From: Oscillospiraceae bacterium
GTDB taxonomy: Bacteria; Bacillota; Clostridia; Oscillospirales; Oscillospiraceae
Direction: 5' to 3'
NCBI GenBank assembly: GCA_015068245.1
Contig: SVKU01000003.1
Coordinates: 62,001 to 126,000 of the forward strand
DNA: 64,000 bases
Both the position numbers and the translations under genes were made by a program. Each line of letters begins with the position of its first letter. Positions within the stretch are counted from its first letter, which is position 1. Under the pieces are notes generated by a model. That model was not told the DNA's origin. It made no database searches and saw only the letters and a program-made list of their open reading frames with translations. This document shows, in pieces, positions 37,098-47,723 of the stretch.

Positions 37098-37197
37098 TGA
37101 GACTCCCTCTCCGCCACATTCGGCGGCACCTCTGCCAAAGGGAGAGGCAAAGGCTCCCCCTTTGGGGGAACTGTCAGCACAGCTGACTGAGAGGGCA
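37098..37197. repeat. Palindromic intergenic repeat
   Basis: It holds CTCCCTCTCCGCC...GGCGG, CTCCCCCTTTGGGGGAA and CTGTCAGCACAGCTGACTGAG. It shares the CTGTCA...TGACTGAG core with 25301-25412. Confidence 0.6.
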
Positions 37198-37204
37198 AAC
37201 ACAA

Positions 37205-37240
37205 AAATCAGCCATCCCTTTTTATGGGATGGCTGATTTA
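37205..37240. terminator. Bidirectional terminator beyond the metallo-hydrolase gene
   Basis: AAATCAGCCATCCC pairs with GGGATGGCTGATTT. Confidence 0.85.
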
Positions 37241-37243
37241 GTA

Positions 37244-38206
37244 TTATTTCAACTCAATTATTTCCAAATCGTTGGGAGCGTATATCTTGCTGGTAAACTC
37301 CAGGGAAGCTTCGGCTATATATTTTGCCTTACGGTTTTCAAGGTCATTATCACTGCCGTGGACAAGGATAAGGTTCTCTGCCTTCAGACTTTGAGCATAG
37401 CCTGCAGCCTGCTTAACGGTGGAATGTCCCATCTTTCTGGGCTTGCCGTCCGGACCCATTGGAGGCATACCTCCCATGGGGAATAACGCTGCTCCCGGGT
37501 TTGCGCGGTTTTGCGCAGCAAAATGCGGACTGCCGTTCTTGTCCGCAAGCGCAATACCCGATGGGTGAAGCTCTGCGTCACCCGGCCCCCCGGGTCCGGG
37601 AGGAGGACCACCGGGTATTCCGGGAATGCCGAATCCCTTGTCAGATTCAAGGTTAAAGGCTTCGTGCATCAGGTACTTCATGCCGGTAAGCTCAGCACGG
37701 TTGCTTTCTTCAAAGGGAACGTCACCGTGGAAAGCGAACTTTCCGCCGTCTTCCATGGTCATAACAAAACCGTACTGGGTGACGTTGGGGGAGTTCAGGT
37801 CGAGGAAACGGAACTTCCTGCCCAGAACCTCAGCTTCATCGCCGTGTTTTACGATAATGAAGCGATTGTTTTTTGCAAAAGTATCAAAGCTGTCGGGGTA
37901 CAGGAGTTTCAGTATGCCCAATACCACATTCATCAGTTCTTCGTGAAGATAGATTTCCAAACCGCTGGTATCCGGCCCTCTGAACAGCCAGAACAGCCCC
38001 ATCAAATGGTCGGTATGCTGATGGGAAATGAACACTGCCTTGATATCCCGTGAGCTGATTCCGGCAGCCTGCATCTGACCGAGCAGCTGGTTTCCGCCGC
38101 CGGTATCCACAAGCATTTTGCCGTTTTCGTTTTCATATACAAAGCAGGTGTTGTAGCACTTGAAGGTCATGGCGTGACCTGTGCCCAGCATGGTGATTTT
38201 TTCCAT
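37244..38206 (-). CDS. Metallo-beta-lactamase-fold hydrolase (RNase Z-like) with Gly/Pro-rich insert
   Basis: The product is 320 residues from the ATG at 38206 (GGGAG upstream). Metal ligands are ISHQHTDHLMG (residues 62-67), HGD near 160, and HEAF near 180. GHSTVKQAA near 260 supplies the last histidine, in the same order as RNase Z. About 65 residues rich in Gly, Pro and Met (GIPGIPGGPPPGPGGPG ... MGGMPPMGPDG) separate HEAF from GHST, where RNase Z has a short loop. All ligands are kept, so the enzyme is probably active. The substrate may be tRNA 3' ends or a small phosphodiester. Confidence 0.8.
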   Translation of the reverse strand: MEKITMLGTGHAMTFKCYNTCFVYENENGKMLVDTGGGNQLLGQMQAAGISSRDIKAVFISHQHTDHLMGLFWLFRGPDTSGLEIYLHEELMNVVLGILKLLYPDSFDTFAKNNRFIIVKHGDEAEVLGRKFRFLDLNSPNVTQYGFVMTMEDGGKFAFHGDVPFEESNRAELTGMKYLMHEAFNLESDKGFGIPGIPGGPPPGPGGPGDAELHPSGIALADKNGSPHFAAQNRANPGAALFPMGGMPPMGPDGKPRKMGHSTVKQAAGYAQSLKAENLILVHGSDNDLENRKAKYIAEASLEFTSKIYAPNDLEIIELK

Positions 38207-38225
38207 AATATTTATCTCCCTTTTA

Positions 38226-39608
38226 TTATTCTGCAATGTCACGTCCGGATGCTGCCATGTTTCTCAGAGTTTTTCTGAACTGGAAGAAGAACAGCGTTGA
38301 TGCAAAGCACACAGACAGGAAATCTGCCACCGGTTCTGCTGCGTAAACTGCCAGGGTTTTGTCGGGCAGAATGTGAGGCATGATGTAAATAAGGGGGATC
38401 AGCAGAACTATCTTTCGCATAACCGCAACAGTTATGGAAGATACTGCGTTTCCGATAGATACAAAGGTCATCTGACATGCCATCTGAATACCGAACAGCC
38501 CCATGGCACCGAGGTAAATGCGCAGTGCGGTTTTTGTAAAGTCGATAAGGGCTGCATCGGAAGTGAATATGGACGCAAATATCTGCGGAAAAACCATGAC
38601 CAGCAGCCAGGTCAGCATCGTCCAGCCAAGGCACACCTTGACCAACAGGAAAAAGGTGTCCTTTACCCTTGAGGTATTGCCTGCGCCGTAATTATAGCTG
38701 ATAATGGGCTGAGAGCCTTGTGTTATTCCCTGAACGGGCAGCAGGATAAACTGAGCAACACTGGTGAGAATGGTCATGGCACCGACTGCAGTGTCGCCAC
38801 CGTATTTCAGCAGGGAAGAATTGAAACAGACTGATATAAGGCTTTCGGTGCTTTGCATGATAAAAGGCGACAGACCCAGTGCAATACATGGAAGTATGAT
38901 TTTCGGCTTGATTCTGAAATATTTAAACTTGAGATTAAGCAGACTCTTTTTGCCGCAAAGGAAAAATACCACCCAAACGGCACTGACAGCCTGAGAGATT
39001 ATGGTTGCAAGGGCGGCACCTTTGACACCCAGACCCAGAACAAAAATGCAGATGGGGTCGAGAATGATGTTGCATACAGCGCCAATAAGCACGGTTTTCA
39101 TGCTGACGGTGGTGTAGCCCTGAGCGGTAATAAAGGAGTTCATACCCAGCGTCATCTGAACAAATATGGTGCCAATAGCATAGATACTCATATAATCCAC
39201 CGCATATTCGATGGTGTTTTCACTGCAGCCGAAAGCCAGCAGGAAAGCGCGGTTGCCAATAAGTATAACGGCGGTCAGCAGAACAGCGAGGACAAACAGT
39301 GCGGTAAAACAGCTGCCGAGAATGCGTTCGGCTTCATCGTTGTCACCCTTGCCCATGGCGATGGACGCCCTGGGCGCACCGCCGGAACCCACCAACTGAG
39401 CAAAGGCAGAGATTATCATAATAAGCGGCAGACACACGCCCACGCCCGTAAGTGCCAGCGATCCGTCACCGGGCATGTGACCGATGTATATTCTGTCCAC
39501 TATATTGTACAGCATGTTTATCACCTGAGCGGCGACAGTCGGGATAGCAAGACGCCTCAGCAGCTTGCCCAGAGGTTCGGTTCCCAAAAAAGTGTTATCG
39601 TAAGTCAT
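38226..39608 (-). CDS. MATE-family multidrug/Na+ antiporter
   Basis: The product is 460 residues with twelve predicted transmembrane helices in two bundles. MATE signs are PLGKLLRRLAIPTVAAQVINMLYN, DRIYIGHMPGDGSLALTGVG, a matching second-half start GGDTAVGAMTILTSVAQFI, and the QGSQPIISYNYGA loop. MATE proteins export drugs or metabolites with Na+ or H+. It lies 20 bases downstream of a GGGAG-led hydrolase gene on the same strand, so the two may be co-transcribed from the promoter at 39633-39660. Confidence 0.92.
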   Translation of the reverse strand: MTYDNTFLGTEPLGKLLRRLAIPTVAAQVINMLYNIVDRIYIGHMPGDGSLALTGVGVCLPLIMIISAFAQLVGSGGAPRASIAMGKGDNDEAERILGSCFTALFVLAVLLTAVILIGNRAFLLAFGCSENTIEYAVDYMSIYAIGTIFVQMTLGMNSFITAQGYTTVSMKTVLIGAVCNIILDPICIFVLGLGVKGAALATIISQAVSAVWVVFFLCGKKSLLNLKFKYFRIKPKIILPCIALGLSPFIMQSTESLISVCFNSSLLKYGGDTAVGAMTILTSVAQFILLPVQGITQGSQPIISYNYGAGNTSRVKDTFFLLVKVCLGWTMLTWLLVMVFPQIFASIFTSDAALIDFTKTALRIYLGAMGLFGIQMACQMTFVSIGNAVSSITVAVMRKIVLLIPLIYIMPHILPDKTLAVYAAEPVADFLSVCFASTLFFFQFRKTLRNMAASGRDIAE

Positions 39609-39632
39609 GGTTCACGTTCCTTTCAGAATACA

Positions 39633-39660
39633 ATTATATCTCATGCCCCCAAATAGTCAA
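39633..39660 (-). promoter_or_regulatory. Promoter of the MATE gene
   Basis: On the minus strand TTGACT is followed by 16 bases and TATAAT. A GCAATATTGC palindrome lies upstream at about 39667-39676. Confidence 0.7.
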
Positions 39661-39747
39661 GGCGAAGCAATATTGCTGTTAAAATAATGGGTGGAATTAT
39701 GTGAAAATATTGCGCCATAATTAGTGATAAAAAAAGGAGAAGAAGCA

Positions 39748-39776
39748 TTGACAAAGGTTTGTTGTCGGTGTATATT
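39748..39776 (+). promoter_or_regulatory. Promoter of the ilv operon
   Basis: TTGACA, 17 bases, TATATT. Transcription should start near 39783, giving a leader of about 340 bases. Confidence 0.8.
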
Positions 39777-39782
39777 GGTACA

Positions 39783-40080
39783 ATCATAATTCAATACTGC
39801 TAAAGGCAATGACGAAGACGGTCAGAGATGAGCCATTTCAGAGAGCCGATGGTCGGTGAAAATCGGCATGGAGCGTTTCTAAGGACCTGTCCCTTCTGAG
39901 CCGGATATCTGAAAGCAAAAGCAAGTAGGTGTTCCCGTGATTGCTGCGTCAAGGCATAAGGATTAAAGGATCCTGAGGGGCAGCGGCTTCCGTGCAAGGA
40001 ATCCGGTGCAATTTGAGTGGTACCGCGAGTGTTGATTTTTTCACCCGTCTCAAAGCTGTTTGAGACGGGTGTTTCTGTTT
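39783..40080 (+). promoter_or_regulatory. T-box riboswitch controlling the branched-chain amino-acid operon
   Basis: The leader has the T-box order. Stem I begins at AATGACGAAGACGGTCAGAG, with an AGAG bulge and the GGTGAAAAT distal loop. Next come AAAGCAAAAGCAAGTAGG and the T-box sequence GAGTGGTACCGCG (40015-40027), which matches the consensus that pairs with the uncharged tRNA acceptor end. A terminator hairpin ends it. The downstream genes make Ile/Val/Leu precursors, so an Ile, Leu or Val specifier is expected. CUG near 39894 and AUC near 39907 are candidates, and I could not settle which without folding. Confidence 0.93.
40043..40080 (+). terminator. T-box leader terminator
   Basis: ACCCGTCTCAAA, GCTG loop, TTTGAGACGGGT, then GTTTCTGTTT. 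It competes with the T-box antiterminator. Confidence 0.92.
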
Positions 40081-40119
40081 ACTGAAACAGATAATGCAGG
40101 ATAAAAAGGAGGAGATACA

Positions 40120-41787
40120 ATGCAATTATCCGGTGCAGATATTATTGTAAGAACTTTGATAGAACAGGGATGCGATTCCGTATTCGGTTATCCCGGCGGA
40201 CAGATACTGAATGTCTACGATTCGCTGTATAAATATCAGGACGAGATCCATCACACCCTGACCGCTCATGAGCAGGGGGCTGTCCATGGGGCAGACGGCT
40301 ATGCCAGAGCTACCGGAAAGGTCGGTGTTGTTATAGCCACTTCCGGCCCCGGAGCCACTAACCTTGTTACAGGCATAGCGACCGCTTATCTGGATTCGAT
40401 ACCCCTTGTTGCCATTACCGGTAACGTGGCCTCTTCCCAGATAGGCTCCGACAGCTTTCAGGAAATAGACATTACAGGCATTACTCTGCCGATCACAAAG
40501 CATAACTATTTTGTCGGGGATGTTAACGAACTGGCAGATACCATGCGCGAAGCATTCAGAATCGCCAAAAGCGGAAGACCCGGCCCTGTACTTGTGGACG
40601 TGCCCAAGGATATTCAGGTAGCGATGGGCGAGTATACGCCTCAGCCTCCTGTAGCGGCTGACGAAAAACACGCCGCAGACGACAACGCCATAATGGAGGC
40701 TGCCGAATGCATAAATGCTGCGGAAAGACCCATGGTTTATTTCGGCGGCGGCATTATGACCGGTGAGGCACAGGCCGAGATGCTGGAGCTGGCTGAAAAG
40801 ATAGACGCTCCCATCGGCTGCTCCATGATGGGACTGTCGGGTATTCCCACCGACCATCCCAGATATCTGGGGATGCAGGGCATGCATGGTCACTATGCTT
40901 CGTCCATGGCACTGCACAACGCAGACTGCGTTATTTCTCTGGGCGTTCGCTTTAACGATCGTGTAACCGGTGACAAGAGCAAATTTGCTCCTCAGGCGAA
41001 GATAATACATATCGATATCGACGGTTCCGAGCTTTCAAAGAATATCAATGCTTTCAGCGGCATGAAAGCGGATATCAAAATGACTCTCCAGAAGCTGCTG
41101 CCTCTGCTGAAAAAGACAGCCCGACCCCAGTGGCAGGCAAAAATCGCAGAATTCCGCAGCGATGAAGAAAAACATCAGGATCATCGGGAAGGCATGACTC
41201 CCAGAAACGCCATCTTGACCCTTAACCGCCATCTCAAGCCCAACACCCCCATTGCCACTGACGTTGGTCAGCATCAGATGTGGTCCGCTCAGAATCTGAA
41301 ATTCACCAATAGTCGAAGATTCATCTCCAGCGGCGGCCTCGGTACTATGGGCTTTGGAATCGGCGCTGCCATCGGCGCTGCTACAGGTACGGGGGAACAC
41401 ACCGTTCTCGTTACCGGCGACGGCAGCTTCGGCATGTGCCTGACGGAACTGGCAACTGCGGTTTCCTATAACATTCCGGTCGTTATCCTTATTCTGAATA
41501 ACGGTGTTCTGGGCATGGTTCGTCAGTGGCAAACGCTGTTCTACAACAAACATTATTCCAACACCGTGCTGAACAGAAAGACAGATTTTGTTCAGCTGGC
41601 AAAAGCTTTTGGTGCTGACGGCGAGAAGGTGGATACTCTTGATGCTCTGGACGCCGCCATTGCAAAGGGGTTTGAATACAACGGACCCTATGTAATCGAC
41701 TGCGCCATCGACAAAGATGAATTCGTACTGCCCATGCTGCCTCCCGGCGGTTCCATGGACGATATAATTGTGAAGGTGGGTGAGTAA
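40120..41787 (+). CDS. ilvB: Acetolactate synthase large (catalytic) subunit
   Basis: The product is 555 residues. The ThDP-dependent fold is clear: FGYPGGQILNVYDSL, HEQGAVHGADGYARATGKVGV (catalytic Glu), and the ThDP/Mg motif GDGSFGMCLTELATAVSYNIPV near residue 430 with ILNN. It joins two pyruvates to acetolactate, or pyruvate and ketobutyrate, with FAD as structural cofactor. It is the first gene after the T-box leader and is coupled to ilvN. Confidence 0.96.
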   Translation: MQLSGADIIVRTLIEQGCDSVFGYPGGQILNVYDSLYKYQDEIHHTLTAHEQGAVHGADGYARATGKVGVVIATSGPGATNLVTGIATAYLDSIPLVAITGNVASSQIGSDSFQEIDITGITLPITKHNYFVGDVNELADTMREAFRIAKSGRPGPVLVDVPKDIQVAMGEYTPQPPVAADEKHAADDNAIMEAAECINAAERPMVYFGGGIMTGEAQAEMLELAEKIDAPIGCSMMGLSGIPTDHPRYLGMQGMHGHYASSMALHNADCVISLGVRFNDRVTGDKSKFAPQAKIIHIDIDGSELSKNINAFSGMKADIKMTLQKLLPLLKKTARPQWQAKIAEFRSDEEKHQDHREGMTPRNAILTLNRHLKPNTPIATDVGQHQMWSAQNLKFTNSRRFISSGGLGTMGFGIGAAIGAATGTGEHTVLVTGDGSFGMCLTELATAVSYNIPVVILILNNGVLGMVRQWQTLFYNKHYSNTVLNRKTDFVQLAKAFGADGEKVDTLDALDAAIAKGFEYNGPYVIDCAIDKDEFVLPMLPPGGSMDDIIVKVGE

Positions 41788-41788
41788 T

Positions 41789-42295
41789 ATGAGCAGACAT
41801 ACCGTAGCAGTACTTGTACGTAACCAGTTCGGCGTGCTGAACCGGGTCACAAGTATGTTCCGACGCCGCCAGTTCAACATAGATTCCCTTACTGTGAGCG
41901 AAACGGAGTCCAATGACTATTCCCGAATCACCGTGGTTTTCGGCGGAGGAGACGCAAAAAAAGAGCAGCTTATCAGCCAGCTTTCTAAGCTTCCCGATGT
42001 AATTTCCATTCGTGAACTTAACAGCCAAAGTGCCGTAAGCTGTGAGCTGATGCTTATAAAAATGAAAAATGAAAGCGAGACCCGTGAGGAGATAAGAGCT
42101 GCGGCAGATGCGTTCAATGCAGTCACAGTAGATTACTCCAGAGAATCCATCGTTTATCAGCTCACCGGAGAGACTCACCGCATCGATGAGTTTGTCAACC
42201 TTATGCGGGATTTCACCATTCTTGAAATATGCCGTACAGGCAGCGTGTCCCTTGAAAAGGGCAGCACCACCATAAGAAAAGTAACCAATTTATAA
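41789..42295 (+). CDS. ilvN: Acetolactate synthase regulatory subunit
   Basis: The product is 168 residues from the ATG at 41789, which has AAGGTGG at the right distance; a GTG nine bases earlier would sit on that site. An N-terminal ACT domain (HTVAVLVRNQFGVLNRVTSMFRRRQFNIDSL) binds valine for feedback inhibition. The C-terminal domain reads TGETHRIDEFVNLMRDFTILEICRTG. It partners IlvB. Confidence 0.95.
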   Translation: MSRHTVAVLVRNQFGVLNRVTSMFRRRQFNIDSLTVSETESNDYSRITVVFGGGDAKKEQLISQLSKLPDVISIRELNSQSAVSCELMLIKMKNESETREEIRAAADAFNAVTVDYSRESIVYQLTGETHRIDEFVNLMRDFTILEICRTGSVSLEKGSTTIRKVTNL

Positions 42296-42316
42296 AAAAT
42301 TTTGAAAAAGAGGTAA

Positions 42317-43339
<1,023 letters not shown>

Positions 43340-43355
43340 TAACTAAGTAGCTATG

Positions 43356-43401
43356 CCATTTCAAACGCCGGTCAGTGCAGCTGACCGGCGGAGAAATCCC
43401 C
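43356..43401. repeat. Palindromic repeat between ilvC and ilvD
   Basis: CGCCGGTCAG...CTGACCGGCG hairpin flanked by ATTTC and GAGAAATCCCC, related to 426-459. It lies within the operon and could act as an mRNA stabiliser or attenuator between ilvC and ilvD. Confidence 0.55.
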
Positions 43402-43465
43402 TTTTGAAAAGCAATGCAGAAAGGGGGATAACTGCTTATATCATACCGTAAAGGAGATAAGCACT

Positions 43466-45124
43466 ATGAAAAGTGATTCCATCAAATTTGGTCCCCAGAA
43501 TGCGCCACACCGCACGTTGTATCATTCCATTGGCCTTACGGAAGAGGAACTGAGCCGCCCTCTGGTAGGTATCGTAAGTTCTTATAATGAAATAGTCCCG
43601 GGTCATATAAATCTGGATAAAATAGTAGATGCCGTCAAACTGGGCGTTGCCATGGCGGGCGGCACTCCCATCGTTTTCCCTGCCATTGCTGTCTGTGACG
43701 GCATTGCTATGGGTCACATCGGCATGAAATACTCCCTTGTTACCCGCGACCTTATTGCCGACTCCACCGAGGCCATGGCACTGGCTCACGGATTTGACGC
43801 CCTTGTTATGGTTCCCAACTGCGATAAAAACGTACCCGGTCTGTTGATGGCTGCAGCCCGTATCAACGTACCCACCGTGGTGGTCAGCGGCGGTCCCATG
43901 CTGGCAGGCCACATCGACGGCGGCAAAACCAGCCTTTCCACCATCTTTGAAGCCGTAGGCAAATACAACGCCGGCACTATTGACGAAGAAAAGCTCCGTG
44001 AATACGAGCTGAAAACCTGCCCCACCTGCGGCTCCTGCTCCGGTATGTACACCGCCAACTCCATGAACTGCCTTACTGAAGCTCTTGGTATGGGGCTGCG
44101 TGGCAACGGCACCATCCCCGCCGTTTATTCCTCCCGTATCGAACTGGCAAAGCACGCAGGTATGGCTGTTATGGAGCTGCTCAAAAAGGATATCCGTCCT
44201 CTGGACATTATGACCGAAAAGGCTTTTATGAACGCCCTTACAGTAGACATGGCTCTGGGCTGCTCCACCAATAGCATGCTCCATCTGCCTGCTATCGCCC
44301 ACGAATGCGGCATTGAGATAAATCTTGATATTGCCAACGAAATGAGCGCAAAAACTCCCAACCTCTGCCACCTCGCTCCTACAGGAAGAACCTACATAGA
44401 AGAACTTGACGAAGCCGGCGGCGTTTATGCCGTTATGAACGAGCTGAACAAGAAAGGCCTTATCAATACCGACTGCCTGACCGTCACCACAAAGACTGTG
44501 GGCGAAAATATCGCAGGCTGCGTTAATTTGAACCACGACGTTATCCGACCTGTTGAGAACCCCTACAGCGAAACCGGCGGTATTGCTGTCCTGCGCGGAA
44601 ACCTAGCTCCCGATGGCAGCGTTGTCAAGCGTTCCGCTGTGGCTGATGAAATGCTGGTCCATCAGGGCCCTGCCAGAGTTTATGATTCCGAAGAAGATGC
44701 TCAGGCGGCCATTGACGCAGGCGCCATCAACCCCGGCGACGTTATCGTTATCCGCTACGAAGGACCCAAGGGCGGTCCCGGTATGCGTGAGATGCTGAAC
44801 CCCACTTCCGCCATCATGGGCATGGGCCTTGGCACCAGTGTTGCACTTATCACCGACGGACGTTTCTCCGGTGCTACCCGCGGCGCCTGCGTGGGTCACG
44901 TTTCGCCCGAAGCTGCCGACGGCGGTATGATAGGCATTGTTGAAGAAGGAGATATCATCAGCATCAATATCCCGGAAAACAGAATTGATCTGCTGGTAGA
45001 TCAGACCGTTATAGACGAACGAATGAAGAATTTTGTGCCCAAGACCAAGGAACTGTCCGGCTATTTGAAGCGTTACGCAGCTCTGGTATCCAGCGGTGCT
45101 TCCGGCGCAGTCATCAATAAATGA
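43466..45124 (+). CDS. ilvD: Dihydroxy-acid dehydratase
   Basis: The product is 552 residues. Iron-sulfur and Mg ligands are in [35 protein letters not shown] and [19 protein letters not shown]. It converts dihydroxy-isovalerate (or -methylvalerate) to the keto acid, the last common step of Ile/Val synthesis. AAGGAG precedes the ATG. The stop overlaps the start of the AAA ATPase gene. Confidence 0.96.
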   Translation: MKSDSIKFGPQNAPHRTLYHSIGLTEEELSRPLVGIVSSYNEIVPGHINLDKIVDAVKLGVAMAGGTPIVFPAIAVCDGIAMGHIGMKYSLVTRDLIADSTEAMALAHGFDALVMVPNCDKNVPGLLMAAARINVPTVVVSGGPMLAGHIDGGKTSLSTIFEAVGKYNAGTIDEEKLREYELKTCPTCGSCSGMYTANSMNCLTEALGMGLRGNGTIPAVYSSRIELAKHAGMAVMELLKKDIRPLDIMTEKAFMNALTVDMALGCSTNSMLHLPAIAHECGIEINLDIANEMSAKTPNLCHLAPTGRTYIEELDEAGGVYAVMNELNKKGLINTDCLTVTTKTVGENIAGCVNLNHDVIRPVENPYSETGGIAVLRGNLAPDGSVVKRSAVADEMLVHQGPARVYDSEEDAQAAIDAGAINPGDVIVIRYEGPKGGPGMREMLNPTSAIMGMGLGTSVALITDGRFSGATRGACVGHVSPEAADGGMIGIVEEGDIISINIPENRIDLLVDQTVIDERMKNFVPKTKELSGYLKRYAALVSSGASGAVINK

Positions 45125-46290
45125 TGAAAAACGAACTGAAACTCAGACTTGACTCCCTGGCGGTTTTCAGGGACTTGCTGAAAGATGAAACTATCTGTGC
45201 GCTGAAACGATCCTTGGAAAATTGCAGCGAGGGCAACTATGCGGAATTCGTATCCCTGCTCTACAAAAACGCCAATGGTGATCTGGGACGGCACATAAAG
45301 ACCCTGTGCAGCCGCAGCGAAAACGTGTATGTCAAGGCTGTGGGAATGGGTAAACAGCCCCCTGAGTGCATAAAAAACAGCGTCAAAGCCGAGCTTCAAA
45401 CGCTGCAAATGCTGGCAGATTTAACGCCGGAACAGCTGCTGAAAAATTGCGAGGGCAGCCAATATCTTCCCCAATTTGCCAGCGGTGGAGTTGACATAAT
45501 ATCGGAATTTGAGCATCGGGTCAAAAGTATCGGCAAATATGGCTACGGTATGTACGCAGCAAATCATATGTTTTACATTGACGAAGCCGAACGTATCGTG
45601 CCGGTCAGAAATCCCGACAGCATCACGCTGGATCAGCTTATAGACTACGAAGCGCAGCGGCAAAAGGTCATTGACAATACCCAGGCTCTGTTGGCAGGTA
45701 AGCCTGCGGCAAATATGCTGCTTACCGGCGACGCAGGTACAGGCAAATCCTCCACCATCAAGGCGGTTGCCAACGCCCTGCACAGCGAGGGTCTGCGTAT
45801 TATCGAGGTGCGCAAGGAGCAGCTGCTGGCAATACCCAAGATACTCGATGAGTTGGCAGAGAACCCGTTGAAGTTTATTCTGTTCATCGACGATCTGTCT
45901 TTCCTGAAAGATGACGACAATTTCAACGCCCTGAAAGCCGTGCTTGAAGGCTCGGTGTCTGCCAAGTCGAAGAACGTGGTGATTTATGCCACCTCCAACC
46001 GCCGCCATATTATTCGTGAGCGGTTCTCCGACCGTGAGGGTGACGATATCCACCGCAACGAGACTATGCAGGAGTTCGTCTCCCTGTCCGAGCGGTTCGG
46101 CTTGCACATCACTTTTCAGAAACCCAATAAGGCCACCTTCCTGCATATCGTCCACAGCCTTGCCAAAGAGGAAGGTATTGATATGGATGCTTCCGAACTG
46201 GAGCTTCTGGCAGAACGCTTCGCCCTTGAGCGAGGCGGTCGTTCCGCACGACTTGCAAGACAGTTTATCGACAGTCTGCTGTCATCCTGA
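45121..46290 (+). CDS. AAA+ ATPase, DUF815 family
   Basis: The product is 389 residues. Walker A is [10 protein letters not shown] (near residue 200) and Walker B is [10 protein letters not shown], with sensor TSNRRHI and a C-terminal arginine finger region ([13 protein letters not shown]). The N-terminal half is helical with no known domain. The DUF815 family has no firmly established function. Its start overlaps the ilvD stop, so it is translated from the ilv transcript; a regulatory link to branched-chain amino acids is speculative. Confidence 0.85.
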   Translation: MMKNELKLRLDSLAVFRDLLKDETICALKRSLENCSEGNYAEFVSLLYKNANGDLGRHIKTLCSRSENVYVKAVGMGKQPPECIKNSVKAELQTLQMLADLTPEQLLKNCEGSQYLPQFASGGVDIISEFEHRVKSIGKYGYGMYAANHMFYIDEAERIVPVRNPDSITLDQLIDYEAQRQKVIDNTQALLAGKPAANMLLTGDAGTGKSSTIKAVANALHSEGLRIIEVRKEQLLAIPKILDELAENPLKFILFIDDLSFLKDDDNFNALKAVLEGSVSAKSKNVVIYATSNRRHIIRERFSDREGDDIHRNETMQEFVSLSERFGLHITFQKPNKATFLHIVHSLAKEEGIDMDASELELLAERFALERGGRSARLARQFIDSLLSS

Positions 46291-46424
46291 GCCTGCGTCG
46301 CACAAGGTGACGTTTATGCCCGTAGGGTCACGGCGTGCCGTGACCGCCAATTGCGTACAACACAGCGTATTGCCCGTAGGGAACGGCCTGTGTGCGGTTC
46401 CAACTGTTACTCTTATATACAAAT
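46291..46424. repeat. Intergenic segment with duplicated GCCCGTAGGG motif
   Basis: Two TTGCCCGTAGGG / ATGCCCGTAGGG copies, each followed by a small palindrome (TCACGGCGTGCCGTGA; AACGGCCTGTGTGCGGTTCC-like), resemble the dispersed GTAGGGAACGG repeats. Nothing codes here. Confidence 0.4.
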
Positions 46425-46468
46425 AATCCCCGTCTTGTTGCGCATTGCGCAACAAGACGGGGATTTCT
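46425..46468. terminator. Strong bidirectional terminator
   Basis: A 19-bp perfect stem, AATCCCCGTCTTGTTGCGC with its complement, around ATT. It separates the ilv/AAA operon from the LysR gene on the opposite strand. Confidence 0.85.
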
Positions 46469-46488
46469 TATTCCCAATGACAGTATTT

Positions 46489-47376
46489 TTACTCTCCAAA
46501 CTGTTCCTTAACAACATCCAGAAACAGTCTTGCGGCGGGGTTGGTCATTTTTTTGTCCCATGCCACAACGTATGTACGCACGGCGTCCTCACCGGGGATA
46601 CGGGTGAAGCTGACGTTTTCGGAATAGAAAACGCCTTTCAACGCTTCCGGAATGATGGATATGCCCATGCCTGCACCCACGGACAGCAGAACGGCTTCCG
46701 CACGGTCATATTGGCACACCACGTTTGGCTCATAGCCTCTGGCGGCGCAGACCTTCATTATCTCGCTGTACAGCGCAGGACCGTCGGACTGGCTGACACC
46801 GATGAAACGCTCGTTTTTCAGCTTGGAAAAATCTGCTTCCTTTCCCGCAAGGGGATGGTTTGCAGGGAAAGCAAGGCAAAGGTGGTCACGGTGGGAAATC
46901 AGACTCTCAAAGCTGTCTCCAGCAGGCACCATCTCACGAACGGCAAAATGGAAATCGTACTTTTCCTCGGTCATAGCAACTACCTGGCTTCTGCCGGAGG
47001 TGAAAGAGATATCTATAAGTATCTCAGGATGACGCTGGGAAAAAACTGCCAGACACTTTGAAAGTGCTGCACTGGAGGTGGTCAGAGCGGAAATGGAAAC
47101 GGTGCCCCTGTCGCCTTTTTCCATCTGGCGAATCTGGAACATGGCCTTTTCTTCAATATCTATCATCTCAATGGCCTTGGGCAGCAGCTCACGGCCTGCG
47201 TCGGTGATGGTAACACCACGGCGTGAACGTATAAAAAGCTGAGCACCCAGCAGTTTTTCCAGTTCGGAAATACTGTGGCTCATAGAGGGCTGGGAAATAC
47301 CGCAGCGGCGGGCTGCTTCGGAAAAGTTCATGGTCTGAGCCACGGACACAAAATGTTTAAGCTGATTGGTATCCAA
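46489..47376 (-). CDS. LysR-family transcriptional regulator
   Basis: The product is 295 residues. An N-terminal winged helix (LKHFVSVAQTMNFSEAARRCGISQPSMSHSISELEKLLGAQLFIR) is followed by a substrate-binding-type effector domain (about residues 90-290). The family mostly activates a divergent gene, and here the divergent neighbour is a solute-binding lipoprotein at 47724. Its promoter (47422-47450 in reverse) reads TTGACG-17-CATAAT. The cofactor or ligand is unknown. Confidence 0.9.
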   Translation of the reverse strand: MDTNQLKHFVSVAQTMNFSEAARRCGISQPSMSHSISELEKLLGAQLFIRSRRGVTITDAGRELLPKAIEMIDIEEKAMFQIRQMEKGDRGTVSISALTTSSAALSKCLAVFSQRHPEILIDISFTSGRSQVVAMTEEKYDFHFAVREMVPAGDSFESLISHRDHLCLAFPANHPLAGKEADFSKLKNERFIGVSQSDGPALYSEIMKVCAARGYEPNVVCQYDRAEAVLLSVGAGMGISIIPEALKGVFYSENVSFTRIPGEDAVRTYVVAWDKKMTNPAARLFLDVVKEQFGE

Positions 47377-47723
47377 TATATCGAAGTCCTTTCATAGACG
47401 ATATCTATATGTAACAAGGCTATTATGCACTTTTCTTATCAATTCGTCAAGTGCGTGAAAGAAGAAAAAATGCGATATCAATTCCTGAACAGAATCGATT
47501 TGTTTCAAATGCGAATTGCCGTTGAACGCTTATGGTGGTATTATATAGAATGATGCAATATAATGTGTCATTATCGATTTTTGGTGTCATTATGCGTTGT
47601 TTTTTATGCTCAAAATACTTTACAGAAACGAAATAATGGCATATAATTGCGTTCGTGTGTGTTTGCACATAAAATCAAAGGAAACACAAAAGTGTTTTCA
47701 TACATTACGAAAGGAAATGCAAA
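47377..47723. promoter_or_regulatory. Divergent intergenic region with promoters for the LysR and lipoprotein genes
   Basis: Minus: TTGACG-17-CATAAT (47422-47450). Plus: TTTACA (47619-47624), 17 bases, TATAAT (47642-47647). The 170 bases between hold no gene. GTGTCATTAT occurs twice at about 47561-47592 (GTGTCATTATCGATTT and GTGTCATTATGCG), a possible regulator site. Confidence 0.6.

Noticed and set aside
39783..40080. A branched-chain leader peptide as in E. coli ilv attenuators
   Set aside because: The T-box sequence and stem I landmarks explain the leader, and no Leu/Ile/Val-rich short frame with a ribosome site was found.
46291..46424. A C-terminal extension of the AAA ATPase or a small gene
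   Set aside because: The frames are short, lack ribosome sites, and consist of repeat-like palindromes.
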